Part shown: positions 34,358 to 42,431 of the stretch, in pieces
Layout: each line of letters opens with the position of its first letter
How positions within the stretch are numbered: position 1 is the first letter of the stretch
NCBI RefSeq assembly: GCF_003096275.1
Contig: NZ_QENQ01000001.1
Location: forward strand, 3,928,009-3,992,008
DNA length: 64,000 bases
Reading direction: 5' to 3'
DNA from: Sphingomonas pokkalii
Lineage (GTDB): Bacteria > Pseudomonadota > Alphaproteobacteria > Sphingomonadales > Sphingomonadaceae
Position numbers and translations under genes: made by a program
Notes under the pieces: model-generated
Seen by the model: the letters and a program-made list of their open reading frames with translations, nothing else
The model's database searches: none
Told to the model about the DNA's origin: nothing

Positions 34358-34582
34358 TTACTTAACGATGTAGGGCAGCAGGCCCAGGTGACGGGCGCGC
34401 TTGATGGCCTGGGCCAGCTCGCGCTGCTTCTTCGCGCTCACCGAGGTGATGCGCGAGGGGACGATCTTGCCGCGTTCGGAGACGAAGCCCTGCAGCAGGC
34501 GGACGTCCTTGTAATCGATCCGGGGCGCATCCTTCGCGGAGAAGGGGCAGCTCTTGCGGCGGCGGAAAAACGGTCGTGCCAT
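34358..34582 (-). CDS. rpsR: 30S ribosomal protein S18
   Basis: S18 pairs with S6 on the platform of the small subunit. The 74-residue protein has the conserved [40 protein letters not shown] and the ARHLGLLPY end. It sits between rpsF and rplI in the standard order, with 11- and 13-base gaps. Confidence 0.98.
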   Translation of the reverse strand: MARPFFRRRKSCPFSAKDAPRIDYKDVRLLQGFVSERGKIVPSRITSVSAKKQRELAQAIKRARHLGLLPYIVK

Positions 34583-34595
34583 GGTCTATCGCTCC

Positions 34596-34970
34596 TTATT
34601 CGCCGTCGAAACCGCCGTCGCGCTCGCGACGACCACGACGCTCGCGGTCACCCTTGCGCATCATCACCGACGGGCCCTGCTCGTGGCCGTCAACCTTGAC
34701 GGTCATGTAGCGGATCACGTCTTCGTTGATCTGCGTCTGGCGCTCCAGCTCGGCGACCACGCCTGCCGGCGCGTCGATTTCGAGCATCACATAATGCGCC
34801 TTGCGGTTCTTCGCGATGCGATAGGCCAGGCTGCGAAGACCCCAGGTCTCGGTCTTCACGACCTTGCCGTTATTGTCTTCGACGATCTTGGTGGCGGTTT
34901 CCGCCAGCGCGTCCACTTGCGCCTGTGCCAGATCCTGGCGCGCAAGGAACACATGCTCGTACAGAGCCAT
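34596..34970 (-). CDS. rpsF: 30S ribosomal protein S6
   Basis: S6 forms a dimer with S18 in the 30S platform. The 124-residue protein opens [20 protein letters not shown] and contains [20 protein letters not shown], standard for the family. A charged C-terminal tail ([16 protein letters not shown]) extends beyond the globular domain, where enteric S6 receives glutamates. It is the first gene of the operon and divergent from fabD across 234 bases. Confidence 0.98.
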   Translation of the reverse strand: MALYEHVFLARQDLAQAQVDALAETATKIVEDNNGKVVKTETWGLRSLAYRIAKNRKAHYVMLEIDAPAGVVAELERQTQINEDVIRYMTVKVDGHEQGPSVMMRKGDRERRGRRERDGGFDGE

Positions 34971-35204
34971 TCGTTCTCTTCCATGTTGGCCGATCGCTGA
35001 CGCCGCCCCATGCGGTCGCCCCTCCGGCTGTCGTCTCGATAAAGCAAACGGAGCGGCCGCATCGCTGCTCCGCTCCGATCGGGTGCCCTTACACGCAGGT
35101 CAGGGGTAAAGGCAAGCCCGTTCGGCGCGTCGGGCTTGCATCCATAACGCGTTCGGCACTAACGCGCGGCGCCATTATAGAAGCGTTCGCGAAAGGGAGC
35201 CATC
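34971..35204. promoter_or_regulatory. Divergent promoter region of rpsF and fabD
   Basis: Between the two start codons, TATAGA (plus strand, 35176-35181) and TATAAT (minus strand, 35179-35174) overlap, giving -10 candidates in both directions. Two stems occur: GGAGCGG/CCGCTCC at 35050-35056 and 35070-35076, and AAGCCCG/CGGGCTT at 35114-35120 and 35131-35137. The first lies in the rpsF leader, where S6:S18 autoregulatory structures are known in other bacteria, but I could not match the specific motif. Confidence 0.4.
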
Positions 35205-36140
35205 ATGCGCGCATTCATTTTTCCGGGCCAGGGCAGCCAGGCGGTCGGCATGGGCAAGGCGCTGGCCGAGGCGAGCCCCGCCGCGCGCGAAGTGTTCCAG
35301 GAAGTCGACGAGGCCCTGGGCCAGCATCTGTTCAAGCTGATGAGCGAGGGGCCGGAGAGCGATCTGACGCTGACCGCCAACGCCCAGCCGGCGATCATGG
35401 CCAACGCCATCGCGGTGCTGCGCGTGCTGGAAAAGGAAGGCGGCATCCGTCTGGCCGACAAGGCCGATTTCGTCGCGGGCCACTCGCTCGGCGAATATAC
35501 CGCGCTGTGCGCCGCGGGTGCGCTGGACCTTCCCACCACGGCGAAGCTGCTGCGCAAGCGCGGCGATGCGATGCAGTCGGCGGTGCCGGTGGGCGAGGGC
35601 GCGATGGCCGCGCTGCTCGGCGCCGATCTGGTCAAGGCGCAGGCGATCGCCGATGCGGCTGCCGAGGGCGAGGTGTGCACCGTCGCCAACGACAATGATC
35701 CGACCCAGGTGGTGATCTCCGGCGCCCGCGCCGCGATCGAGCGCGCGGTGGCGATCGCCAAGGACCATGGCGCCAAGCGCGCGTTGCTGCTGCCGGTTTC
35801 GGCGCCGTTCCATTGCCCGCTGATGCAGCCGGCGGCGGACGCGATGGAGAAGGCGCTGGCCGAGGTGGCGATCCAGGCGCCGCTGGTGCCGGTCTATGCC
35901 AATGTGACGGCAGCGCCCGTTTCCGATCCCGCGACCATCCGCACCCTGCTCGTCGAGCAGGTGACGGGCATGGTGCGCTGGCGCGAATCGGTGTCGGCCA
36001 TGTTCGAGGGCGGCGTGCACGAATTTGTCGAGCTGGGCGGCAAGGTGCTCGGCGGCATGGTCAAGCGTATCAGCCCCGACGCGACCGTGACCAGCGTGGT
36101 GAGCATGGACGATATCGAGGCGCTGATTAAGGTGCTTTAA
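35205..36140 (+). CDS. fabD: Malonyl-CoA:ACP transacylase FabD
   Basis: FabD loads malonate onto acyl carrier protein for fatty acid elongation. The 311-residue protein begins RAFIFPGQGSQAVGMGKALA and has the serine nucleophile in GHSLGEYTALCAAG, the active-site arginine-containing LLRKRGDAMQSA, and the histidine in VSAPFHCPLM. The start at 35205 follows AGGGAG. It begins a fab cluster (fabD, fabG, acpP, fabF) that is interrupted, just after its stop, by an inverted-repeat cassette. Confidence 0.97.
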   Translation: MRAFIFPGQGSQAVGMGKALAEASPAAREVFQEVDEALGQHLFKLMSEGPESDLTLTANAQPAIMANAIAVLRVLEKEGGIRLADKADFVAGHSLGEYTALCAAGALDLPTTAKLLRKRGDAMQSAVPVGEGAMAALLGADLVKAQAIADAAAEGEVCTVANDNDPTQVVISGARAAIERAVAIAKDHGAKRALLLPVSAPFHCPLMQPAADAMEKALAEVAIQAPLVPVYANVTAAPVSDPATIRTLLVEQVTGMVRWRESVSAMFEGGVHEFVELGGKVLGGMVKRISPDATVTSVVSMDDIEALIKVL

Positions 36141-36152
36141 GAAGACAAGGGC

Positions 36153-36183
36153 GGTTCACGCGGAGGCGCGGAGACGCGGAGGG
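36153..36183 (+). repeat. Left 31-bp inverted repeat of the cassette
   Basis: It starts GGTTCACGCGGAGGCGCG and ends CGCGGAGGG. It differs from the right copy at two positions. Its GGAGGG end lies ten bases before the ATG at 36194 and can serve as the ribosome site of the cassette gene. Confidence 0.9.
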
Positions 36184-36193
36184 TTGGTTCTTG

Positions 36194-36622
36194 ATGGATA
36201 TCGACCAGATCAGTGGCGATGTGATCGACGTGGCAATCCGCGTGCATCGGGAGTTGGGCCCCGGTCTTCTGGAGAGTGTGTATGAGGCGATTCTTGCCAG
36301 CAAGCTGGCAAGGATGGGATATGTGGTCGACCGTCAGCGCTCCGTGGACATCGAGTTCGAGGACATATTGTTCGAAAGCGCCTTTCGCATCGATCTGCTC
36401 GTGGAAGGCCGATTGATCGTCGAGATCAAATCGGTCGAGCGTTTGATTCCCGTCCACAGCAAGCAGCTTCTGACCTATCTCCGCTTGATGAGGCAGCCCG
36501 TAGGGCTGCTGTTGAATTTTGGAGGCGAGACCCTGAAAGAGGGGCTGAAACGTGTGGTGAATGACCATCATCCCTCCGCGACTTCGCGCCTCCGCGTGAA
36601 CCAATCACTTTCTTCTTCTTGA
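36194..36622 (+). CDS. GxxExxY protein, PD-(D/E)XK nuclease fold
   Basis: The 142-residue protein has the defining motif G24-LL-E27-SV-Y30 (GPGLLESVYE) and a PD-(D/E)XK-like core, FRIDLLVEGRLIVEIKSV, with Asp67, Glu77 and Lys79 as the catalytic-type triad. Family members are small, widespread and of unknown biological role. A nuclease is possible, but no activity is known to me. The ATG at 36194 follows the GGAGGG at the end of the left repeat. The C-terminal codons are supplied by the right repeat (SRLRVNQ) and the stop lies beyond it in flanking DNA. The gene is in the same direction as the fab genes and is probably carried on their transcript. Confidence 0.88.
   Translation: MDIDQISGDVIDVAIRVHRELGPGLLESVYEAILASKLARMGYVVDRQRSVDIEFEDILFESAFRIDLLVEGRLIVEIKSVERLIPVHSKQLLTYLRLMRQPVGLLLNFGGETLKEGLKRVVNDHHPSATSRLRVNQSLSSS
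36572..36602 (-). repeat. Right 31-bp inverted repeat of the cassette
   Basis: This is the reverse complement of the left repeat with two differences. It overlaps the last codons of the GxxExxY reading frame, which continues through it to a TGA at 36620-36622. Confidence 0.9.
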
Positions 36623-36636
36623 TTGATAGGATGAAC

Positions 36637-37377
36637 ATGTTCGATCTCACAGGCATGACCGCGCTCGTCACCGGCGCTTCCGGCGGTATCGGTTCGGCCA
36701 TCGCCAAGGCACTGGCGGAACAGGGCGCCAAGCTGGCGGTGTCCGGCTCGAATGCCGAGAAGCTGGAGGCGTTCCGTACCGGCCTGGGCGGCGAGCATGT
36801 CGCGCTCGCCTGCAACCTCTCCGATCGCGCCGCGGTCGACGCGCTGGTGCCGCAGGCGGTGGAAGCGCTGGGCGGCAAGCTCGACATTCTCGTCAACAAT
36901 GCCGGCGTCACCCGCGACAACCTGGCGATGCGGATGAAGGACGAGGAGTGGGAGCAGGTGATCCAGGTCAATCTGGAAGCCGCGTTCCGCCTGATGCGCG
37001 CGGCGGCCAAGCCGATGATGAAGGCGCGCTTCGGCCGCATGATCTCGATCACCTCGGTCGTCGGTGCCACCGGCAATCCGGGCCAGGCCAACTATGCCGC
37101 GTCCAAGGCCGGCCTGGTCGGCATGTCCAAGGCGCTGGCGCAGGAACTCGCCAGCCGCAACATCACCGTCAACTGCGTGGCGCCGGGCTTCATCCGGTCG
37201 GCGATGACGGACGTTCTGCCGGATGCGCAGAAAGAGGCGCTGCTTGGCCGCATTCCTGCCGGAAAGCTGGGCGAGGGCGAGGATATCGGCGCGGCGGTCG
37301 TCTATCTCGCCAGCAAGGAAGCGTCCTATGTGACGGGGCAGACCTTGCATGTGAACGGCGGGATGGCGATGCTCTGA
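36637..37377 (+). CDS. fabG: 3-oxoacyl-ACP reductase FabG
   Basis: FabG reduces beta-ketoacyl-ACP with NADPH in each elongation cycle. The 246-residue short-chain dehydrogenase has the cofactor loop TGASGGIGSAIA, NNAGVTRDN, the catalytic Ser in SITSVVGATGNPGQ, and YAASKAG with Tyr and Lys. The ATG at 36637 is chosen because AGGA lies five bases upstream; an ATG at 36631 is in frame but has the ribosome site too close. It is the first normal fab gene after the inserted cassette. Confidence 0.97.
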   Translation: MFDLTGMTALVTGASGGIGSAIAKALAEQGAKLAVSGSNAEKLEAFRTGLGGEHVALACNLSDRAAVDALVPQAVEALGGKLDILVNNAGVTRDNLAMRMKDEEWEQVIQVNLEAAFRLMRAAAKPMMKARFGRMISITSVVGATGNPGQANYAASKAGLVGMSKALAQELASRNITVNCVAPGFIRSAMTDVLPDAQKEALLGRIPAGKLGEGEDIGAAVVYLASKEASYVTGQTLHVNGGMAML

Positions 37378-37411
37378 GCCGAGAGGCCGGGGGGCATGGA
37401 GTAGGAAGAAT

Positions 37412-37945
37412 ATGCGTCTGGTGCTTGCCACTGCATTTGTACTTGCGTTCGCCACCCCGGCCCTTGCGGCTCCGGCGGACCCTGCGTCGATCGGCTGTGT
37501 CGGGCAGAAGCTCGATGTGGCGGTGAAGGCGCAACTCGGCGCCGATGTTGAGCGCAATCTTGCCATGCCCGGCCAGCGGCCGAAATACTCTCCGGCGGTC
37601 ACGCGCGGGCTGAACGATGCGACGACGGCCTGCGCCAACGAGCGCGGCTGGAGCGGTGCGGCGGCGACGGCGTCGGGTGTCTATGCGCTCGCTGAAGTCG
37701 GGCTGCCAGTAGCCAGGCGCGTGGTGCAGGCGAAGGGATTCGATCCGGCCGCGCTCGACCGGCAGTTCGCCGCATTGCCCGACGAGGTGCGCCGCAAACC
37801 ATTGATGCCAAAGGCAACGCAGGACCTGATCCGCGCCGCCGTTACCGATGAAGCACAACAGACCCGCGCCAATGCGGAACTGCTTGCGCAATATTTTGCG
37901 TTTCTCAACACGCTGGAATATGCTGTCGCGGACTTTTCCCGATAG
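37412..37945 (+). CDS. Secreted hypothetical protein
   Basis: The 177-residue product starts with a clear signal peptide (MRLVLATAFVLAFATPALAA) and should be periplasmic. The mature part is largely helical, with two cysteines (IGCVGQK and TTACANERGW) that could form a disulphide. I do not recognise a family. It lies between fabG and acpP on the same strand, where fatty acid synthesis clusters normally have nothing. A separate promoter for acpP seems to follow it. Confidence 0.7.
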   Translation: MRLVLATAFVLAFATPALAAPADPASIGCVGQKLDVAVKAQLGADVERNLAMPGQRPKYSPAVTRGLNDATTACANERGWSGAAATASGVYALAEVGLPVARRVVQAKGFDPAALDRQFAALPDEVRRKPLMPKATQDLIRAAVTDEAQQTRANAELLAQYFAFLNTLEYAVADFSR

Positions 37946-37971
37946 CGGGGCGGGGGCCTTGCGGCTTCCTC

Positions 37972-38000
37972 TTGCAACCGCCACGGCGGCATTCTAGGTG
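37972..38000 (+). promoter_or_regulatory. Candidate acpP promoter
   Basis: TTGCAA (37972-37977) and TAGGTG (37995-38000) are 17 bases apart, giving a predicted start near 38007 and a ~40-base leader. A private strong promoter is expected for acpP, one of the most abundant proteins. Confidence 0.45.
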
Positions 38001-38045
38001 CGGGAAAACGCATTCAGAGCCCCATCACAAAGGAAAACAGGGACC

Positions 38046-38294
38046 ATGGCCAACCAGGAAGAGATCACCACCCGCGTGCAGGCGCTCGTTGTCGACCATC
38101 TGGGCGTCGACGCCAAGGACGTGGTGCCGACCGCGAGCTTCACCGACGACCTCGGCGCGGACAGCCTTGACATCGTCGAGCTGGTGATGGCCTTCGAGGA
38201 AGAATTCGGGGTCGAGATCCCGGACGACGCCGCGGAGAAGATCAGCACCGTCGGCGACGCCGTTGCCTACATTTCCGAGCATCAGCAGGGCTGA
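38046..38294 (+). CDS. acpP: Acyl carrier protein
   Basis: AcpP carries growing acyl chains on a phosphopantetheine arm. The 82-residue acidic protein has the attachment serine in [20 protein letters not shown] and the usual helix III-IV sequence [16 protein letters not shown]. The ATG at 38046 is preceded by CAGGGA; the frame is open upstream but the extension is not ACP-like. It lies between the secreted protein gene and fabF and is followed by a terminator-like stem. Confidence 0.97.
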   Translation: MANQEEITTRVQALVVDHLGVDAKDVVPTASFTDDLGADSLDIVELVMAFEEEFGVEIPDDAAEKISTVGDAVAYISEHQQG

Positions 38295-38341
38295 CGCTCG
38301 AACGGCGATACCAGCCCGGATGGGCCGGAATTGCGACTAGG

Positions 38342-38390
38342 CGGCTTCCCGTCCCGTGCCTCTGGCGATGCGGACGGGGAGCCGTTTTGT
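38342..38390 (+). terminator. Terminator between acpP and fabF
   Basis: A 13-base-pair stem (38342-38354 with 38372-38384, one G-T pair) is followed by TTTTGT. It probably stops most acpP transcripts while letting some through to fabF. Confidence 0.75.
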
Positions 38391-38430
38391 ATTACGAACG
38401 AACCGAACTGAAATTGACTGGAGAACTGCC

Positions 38431-39690
38431 ATGCGCCGCGTAGTCGTGACCGGCCTGGGCCTCGTTACCCCGCTGGGGGCCGATGTCGAAACCGCCTGGA
38501 AAAACATCCTCGCCAGCAAGTCCGGCGCGGGCACGATCACCAAGTTCGACGCGACGGATTTCCAGAGCAACTATGCCTGCGAAGTGAAGCCAGCCGATCA
38601 TGAATATGGTTTCGATGCGGGCAAGCGCGTCGACCACAAGATCCAGCGCCAGGTCGATCCCTTCATCGTCTTCGGCATCGATGCGGCTGGCCAGGCGATC
38701 GAAGATGCCGGCTTGACCGACATGCCCGAGGAAATGCGTTTCCGCGCCGGCTGCTCGATCGGTTCGGGCATTGGCGGCCTGCCGGGTATCGAGAGCGAAT
38801 CGCTCGTGCTCCATGAAAAGGGCCCGAAGCGCGTTTCGCCGCACTTCGTCCATGGCCGCCTGATCAACCTCATTTCGGGCCAGGTCTCGATCAAGTACGG
38901 GCTGATGGGTCCGAACCATGCGGTGGTCACCGCCTGCTCGACCGGCGCGCACTCGATCGGCGACGCCGCGCGGATGATCGCGATGGACGACGCCGACATC
39001 ATGCTCGCCGGCGGCGCAGAAAGCACCGTCTGCCCGATCGGCATCGCGGGCTTCGGCCAGGCGCGCGCGCTTTCCACCGGCTTCCGCGACGATCCGACCA
39101 AGGCGAGCCGCCCCTGGGACCAGGGCCGTGACGGCTTCGTGATGGGCGAGGGCGCGGGCGTGGTGGTGCTCGAGGAATATGAGCACGCCAAGCGCCGCGG
39201 CGCCAAGATCTATGCCGAAGTGGTCGGCTATGGCCTGTCGGGCGACGCCTATCACGTCACCGCGCCGCACCCCGAAGGCTCGGGCGCGTTCCGTTCGATG
39301 CAGATGGCGGTGCGCAAGTCCGGCCTCGCGCTGGGCGACATCGACTATATCAACGCGCACGGCACCTCGACCCCGATGGGCGACGAGCTGGAGCTCGGCG
39401 CGGTGCGGCGCCTGTTCGGCGATGCGCTCGGCAGCCTGTCGATGAGCTCGACCAAGTCGGCGATCGGCCACCTGCTGGGCGGCGCCGGCGCGGTGGAGAG
39501 CATCTTCTGCATCCTGGCGCTGCGCGACCAGATCGTGCCGCCGACGCTCAACCTCGACAACCCGAGCGAGAATTGCGCGGGCGTCGACCTGGTGCCGCAT
39601 GTCGCCAAGGAGCGGAAGGTGAAGGCCGTGCTGAACAACTCGTTCGGCTTCGGCGGCACCAATGCCAGCCTGGTGATGAAGGCGCTCTGA
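38431..39690 (+). CDS. fabF: 3-oxoacyl-ACP synthase II FabF
   Basis: FabF condenses acyl-ACP with malonyl-ACP. The 419-residue protein has the catalytic cysteine in VTACSTGAHSIGDAAR, histidines in NAHGTSTPMGDELE and SAIGHLLGGAGAVES, and the N-terminal RRVVVTGLGLVTPLG. The ATG at 38431 follows GGAG at the proper distance. It is followed four bases later by mltG, a pairing also seen in many proteobacteria. Confidence 0.97.
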   Translation: MRRVVVTGLGLVTPLGADVETAWKNILASKSGAGTITKFDATDFQSNYACEVKPADHEYGFDAGKRVDHKIQRQVDPFIVFGIDAAGQAIEDAGLTDMPEEMRFRAGCSIGSGIGGLPGIESESLVLHEKGPKRVSPHFVHGRLINLISGQVSIKYGLMGPNHAVVTACSTGAHSIGDAARMIAMDDADIMLAGGAESTVCPIGIAGFGQARALSTGFRDDPTKASRPWDQGRDGFVMGEGAGVVVLEEYEHAKRRGAKIYAEVVGYGLSGDAYHVTAPHPEGSGAFRSMQMAVRKSGLALGDIDYINAHGTSTPMGDELELGAVRRLFGDALGSLSMSSTKSAIGHLLGGAGAVESIFCILALRDQIVPPTLNLDNPSENCAGVDLVPHVAKERKVKAVLNNSFGFGGTNASLVMKAL

Positions 39691-39694
39691 GCCG

Positions 39695-40711
39695 ATGGCG
39701 AAGGACGCGCGACCCCGTTCGGCCAAGCGTGCGCCCGCACGTCGAAGTCGTGGGCCGCGCGTCCTCCTCGTCGCCGCGCTGCTGCTGGTCGCGGCCTTCG
39801 CGGGCGGCTGGTTCCTCTGGGCGGGCCCCGGCCCTGCGACGCGGGAACTGAGTGTTGTCGTGCCCGAGGGTGCGACGCTCTCCCGCGCAGCGCACGAGTT
39901 GGAGAAGGCGGGGGCGATTCATTCGCGCTCGCTCTTCCTCGCCTTTGCGAAGGTGCTCGGCGGCAGCGGCACGATCCGCGCCGGTGAATATCGCATCGAA
40001 CCGCGGACGAGCGCACAGCGAATCCTGGAGATGCTGCAGAACGGCAAGACGCTGCAGCGGCTGGTGACGGTGCCCGAGGGTATGCCGTCGATCCTCGTTG
40101 CTGAGGCGCTTGCCAAGGCGCCAGCGCTTACCGGCACCGTCAAGACGCCTGAAGAAGGCTCGGTGCTGCCTGACAGCTATGCCTATGTGCGCGATGAACC
40201 GCGCGCTGCCGTGCTTGCGCGGATGCAGGAGGCAATGACTGCCTATCTCGCCAAGGCCTGGGCCGGACGCGACAAGTGGCTGGCAGTTACCACGCCGAGG
40301 GAAGCCGTTATTCTCGCCTCGATCGTTGAGAAGGAAACCGGCAAACAGGCCGAGCGGACGACGGTCGCCGCCGTTTATGCCAACCGGTTGAGGGCGGGGA
40401 TGCCGCTCCAAGCCGATCCGACGATCATCTATCCGGTGACCAAGGGCAAGCCGCTCGGCCGCCGCATCTTGCAATCGGAACTGCGCGCCAAGAATGGCTA
40501 CAACACCTATGCGATGCGCGGTCTGCCCGAGGGACCGATCGCCAATCCGGGGCGCGCGTCGATCGACGCGGTGCTGCACCCGGCCCGGTCCAGGGCGCTG
40601 TATTTCGTCGCCGACGGCACGGGTGGGCATGTCTTCGCCGAGACCTATGAACAGCACCAGGCGAATGTGGCGAAGTGGTACGCCATCCGTCGCGCGCGCG
40701 GCGAAATGTAA
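39695..40711 (+). CDS. mltG: Endolytic murein transglycosylase MltG
   Basis: MltG cleaves nascent glycan strands and is thought to set their length. The 338-residue protein has a basic cytoplasmic lead, one membrane anchor (VLLVAALLLVAAFAGGWFLW), a LysM-like region with VVPEGATLSRAA, and the YceG core with the catalytic Glu in ILASIVEKETGK, LQADPTIIYPVT, and YNTYAMRGLPEGPIANPG. The start four bases after fabF suggests co-transcription. It acts in the periplasm from the inner membrane. Confidence 0.95.
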   Translation: MAKDARPRSAKRAPARRSRGPRVLLVAALLLVAAFAGGWFLWAGPGPATRELSVVVPEGATLSRAAHELEKAGAIHSRSLFLAFAKVLGGSGTIRAGEYRIEPRTSAQRILEMLQNGKTLQRLVTVPEGMPSILVAEALAKAPALTGTVKTPEEGSVLPDSYAYVRDEPRAAVLARMQEAMTAYLAKAWAGRDKWLAVTTPREAVILASIVEKETGKQAERTTVAAVYANRLRAGMPLQADPTIIYPVTKGKPLGRRILQSELRAKNGYNTYAMRGLPEGPIANPGRASIDAVLHPARSRALYFVADGTGGHVFAETYEQHQANVAKWYAIRRARGEM

Positions 40712-40789
40712 CGTCATCTTCGCCCGCTTGTCTCGATCGCGCGGGCATGTAACAAAGTCTCCCTGATCCAAGAACATAGGGGGATTTGA

Positions 40790-42367
40790 ATGCGTCGTGC
40801 TGCCTTGCTGTCGTTGTTGCTCGCCACCACCAGCCCGGTCTGGGCGCAGGAGAAGCCGGCGGCCAAGGGTCCGGATCATCGCGAGCAGATGAAGGCGGAG
40901 GCCGAAGCGGCCTGGTCCAAGCCTTCGGTCGAAGAGGCCAGCGCGGTCAGCCACGCCGCGGTCACTGTCGGCGGCCAGCGCATCGCCTATACCGCTACCG
41001 CCGGCACGCTCACCATCCGCGACGATGACGGCAAGCCGACCGCCTCTTATTTCTACACCGCCTATACCCGCGATGGCGCGGCACGCGACACGCGTCCGGT
41101 TACCTTCTTCTACAATGGCGGACCCGGTTCGCCGACGATCTGGCTGCACATGGGCAGCTTCGCGCCGGTACGCGTCACTACCGGTAACCCGGAATATATC
41201 CGCCCGGCACCCTATGGCTTCGGACCCAATCCGGACTCGCTGATCGACAAGAGCGACCTCGTCTTCATCGACGCGCTCGGCGCCGGCTGGTCGCGACCGC
41301 TGGGCGAAAAAACCGGCAAGGACTTCTGGGGCGTCGACCAGGATGCGGACGGATTCGCCCGCGCCATCCTGCGCTACACCAGCAAGTTCGATCGCTGGCC
41401 GAGCCCGAAGTTCCTGTTCGGCGAGAGCTATGGGACGCTGCGCAATCCGGTCGTCGCCGCCAAGCTGGAGGATGCGGGGCTGAGCCTCAACGGCATGGTC
41501 CAATTCTCCACCATCATGAACTATGGCGTGCGCCAGCCGGGCTACGACCAGAATTTCCTCACGCTGTTCCCGACCATGGCGGCGACGGCTTGGTACCATA
41601 ACCGGTTGCAGAACCGCCCGGCCGATCTGCCGACCTTCATGGGCGAGGTGCGTGCCTTCACCAGCGGGCCCTATGCGGCGGCGCTGGCCAAGGGATCGAC
41701 CATCTCGGCCGAGGAGAAGGCCGCGATCGCCAAGAAGATGGCGGAATATACCGGGATCAGCGAGGCCTATATCCTCCGCGCGGACCTGCGCCTGACCCTG
41801 CCGCGCTTCCAGACCGAGCTGCTGCGCGATCGCCGCCAGGCGGTGGGCCGGCTTGATTCGCGCTATCTGCTCAACGTCACCGACGCCAATGCCGACAGCC
41901 CGTCCGACGATCCGGCTTCGACCGCCGTCACCGGCGCCTTCGTGGCGACGTTCCAAGACTATGCGACGCGCGTGCTCGGCTACAAGACTGACATGCCTTA
42001 TCGTATGACCGCGCGAGGCCCCGGCTTCGACTGGGACTGGAAGCACCGCACGCCCGATGGCAGCGGTACGCAGCTCGCGCCGAACAGCGCCGTCGACCTG
42101 GCCTATACGATGCGGACCAATCCGTATCTGAAGGTGCTGTTCATGAACGGCTATTACGACTTCGCCACGCCTTTCTACGGCGCCGAGTTCGATGTCAGCC
42201 ATATGCTGCTCGACCCGCAGCTTCAGAAGAACATCCGCTTCACTTATTACGACGCGGGCCACATGGTGTATCTGAACCCCTTGACGATGCCCCAGATGCA
42301 TCGGGATCTTGCCGCCTGGTATGATGAGGCGCTCCGGTCCCCCTCGGCCAAGGCGGTGCAGAACTGA
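40790..42367 (+). CDS. Secreted S10-family serine carboxypeptidase-like protein
   Basis: The 525-residue protein carries a signal peptide (MRRAALLSLLLATTSPVWAQ) and an alpha/beta-hydrolase fold of peptidase family S10. FFYNGGPGSPTIWLHMG forms the oxyanion region, FLFGESYGTLR the nucleophile elbow with Ser, NGYYDFATPFYG the Asp, and YYDAGHMVYLN the His, so the triad looks complete. It should trim C-terminal residues from peptides in the periplasm or outside. A GGGG ribosome site precedes the ATG at 40790. It is transcribed separately from mltG and shows no obvious partner. Confidence 0.88.
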   Translation: MRRAALLSLLLATTSPVWAQEKPAAKGPDHREQMKAEAEAAWSKPSVEEASAVSHAAVTVGGQRIAYTATAGTLTIRDDDGKPTASYFYTAYTRDGAARDTRPVTFFYNGGPGSPTIWLHMGSFAPVRVTTGNPEYIRPAPYGFGPNPDSLIDKSDLVFIDALGAGWSRPLGEKTGKDFWGVDQDADGFARAILRYTSKFDRWPSPKFLFGESYGTLRNPVVAAKLEDAGLSLNGMVQFSTIMNYGVRQPGYDQNFLTLFPTMAATAWYHNRLQNRPADLPTFMGEVRAFTSGPYAAALAKGSTISAEEKAAIAKKMAEYTGISEAYILRADLRLTLPRFQTELLRDRRQAVGRLDSRYLLNVTDANADSPSDDPASTAVTGAFVATFQDYATRVLGYKTDMPYRMTARGPGFDWDWKHRTPDGSGTQLAPNSAVDLAYTMRTNPYLKVLFMNGYYDFATPFYGAEFDVSHMLLDPQLQKNIRFTYYDAGHMVYLNPLTMPQMHRDLAAWYDEALRSPSAKAVQN

Positions 42368-42431
42368 TCGCGTGCGCCGGCCCTGGGCCCGGCGGGTTTA
42401 CGCCAAGGGCCGGCGAATGGGCTATGGGGCC

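Larger units (their letters stand above)
36153..36602 (+). mobile_element. Inverted-repeat cassette with a GxxExxY gene, between fabD and fabG
   Basis: A 450-base unit is bounded by 31-base inverted repeats (36153-36183 and 36572-36602) that agree at 29 of 31 positions. It begins 12 bases after the fabD stop and ends about 34 bases before the fabG start, splitting two genes that are usually adjacent. The only gene inside is a GxxExxY-family protein. No transposase is present and I see no clear target-site duplication, although a short AAGAAGA-type similarity continues outside both repeats. Mobility is inferred from the structure and position. Confidence 0.6.

Noticed and set aside
36141-36636. 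Target-site duplication flanking the inverted-repeat cassette
   Set aside because: Sequences just outside the repeats share only a loose AAGAAGA similarity in inverted, not direct, orientation.
40712-40789. Terminator between mltG and the S10 peptidase
   Set aside because: Only a six-base stem (GCCCGC/GCGGGC) without a T-run is present.
39548-42301. 917-codon open frame on the minus strand
   Set aside because: It runs antisense to fabF, mltG and the S10 peptidase, all of which have clear motifs.
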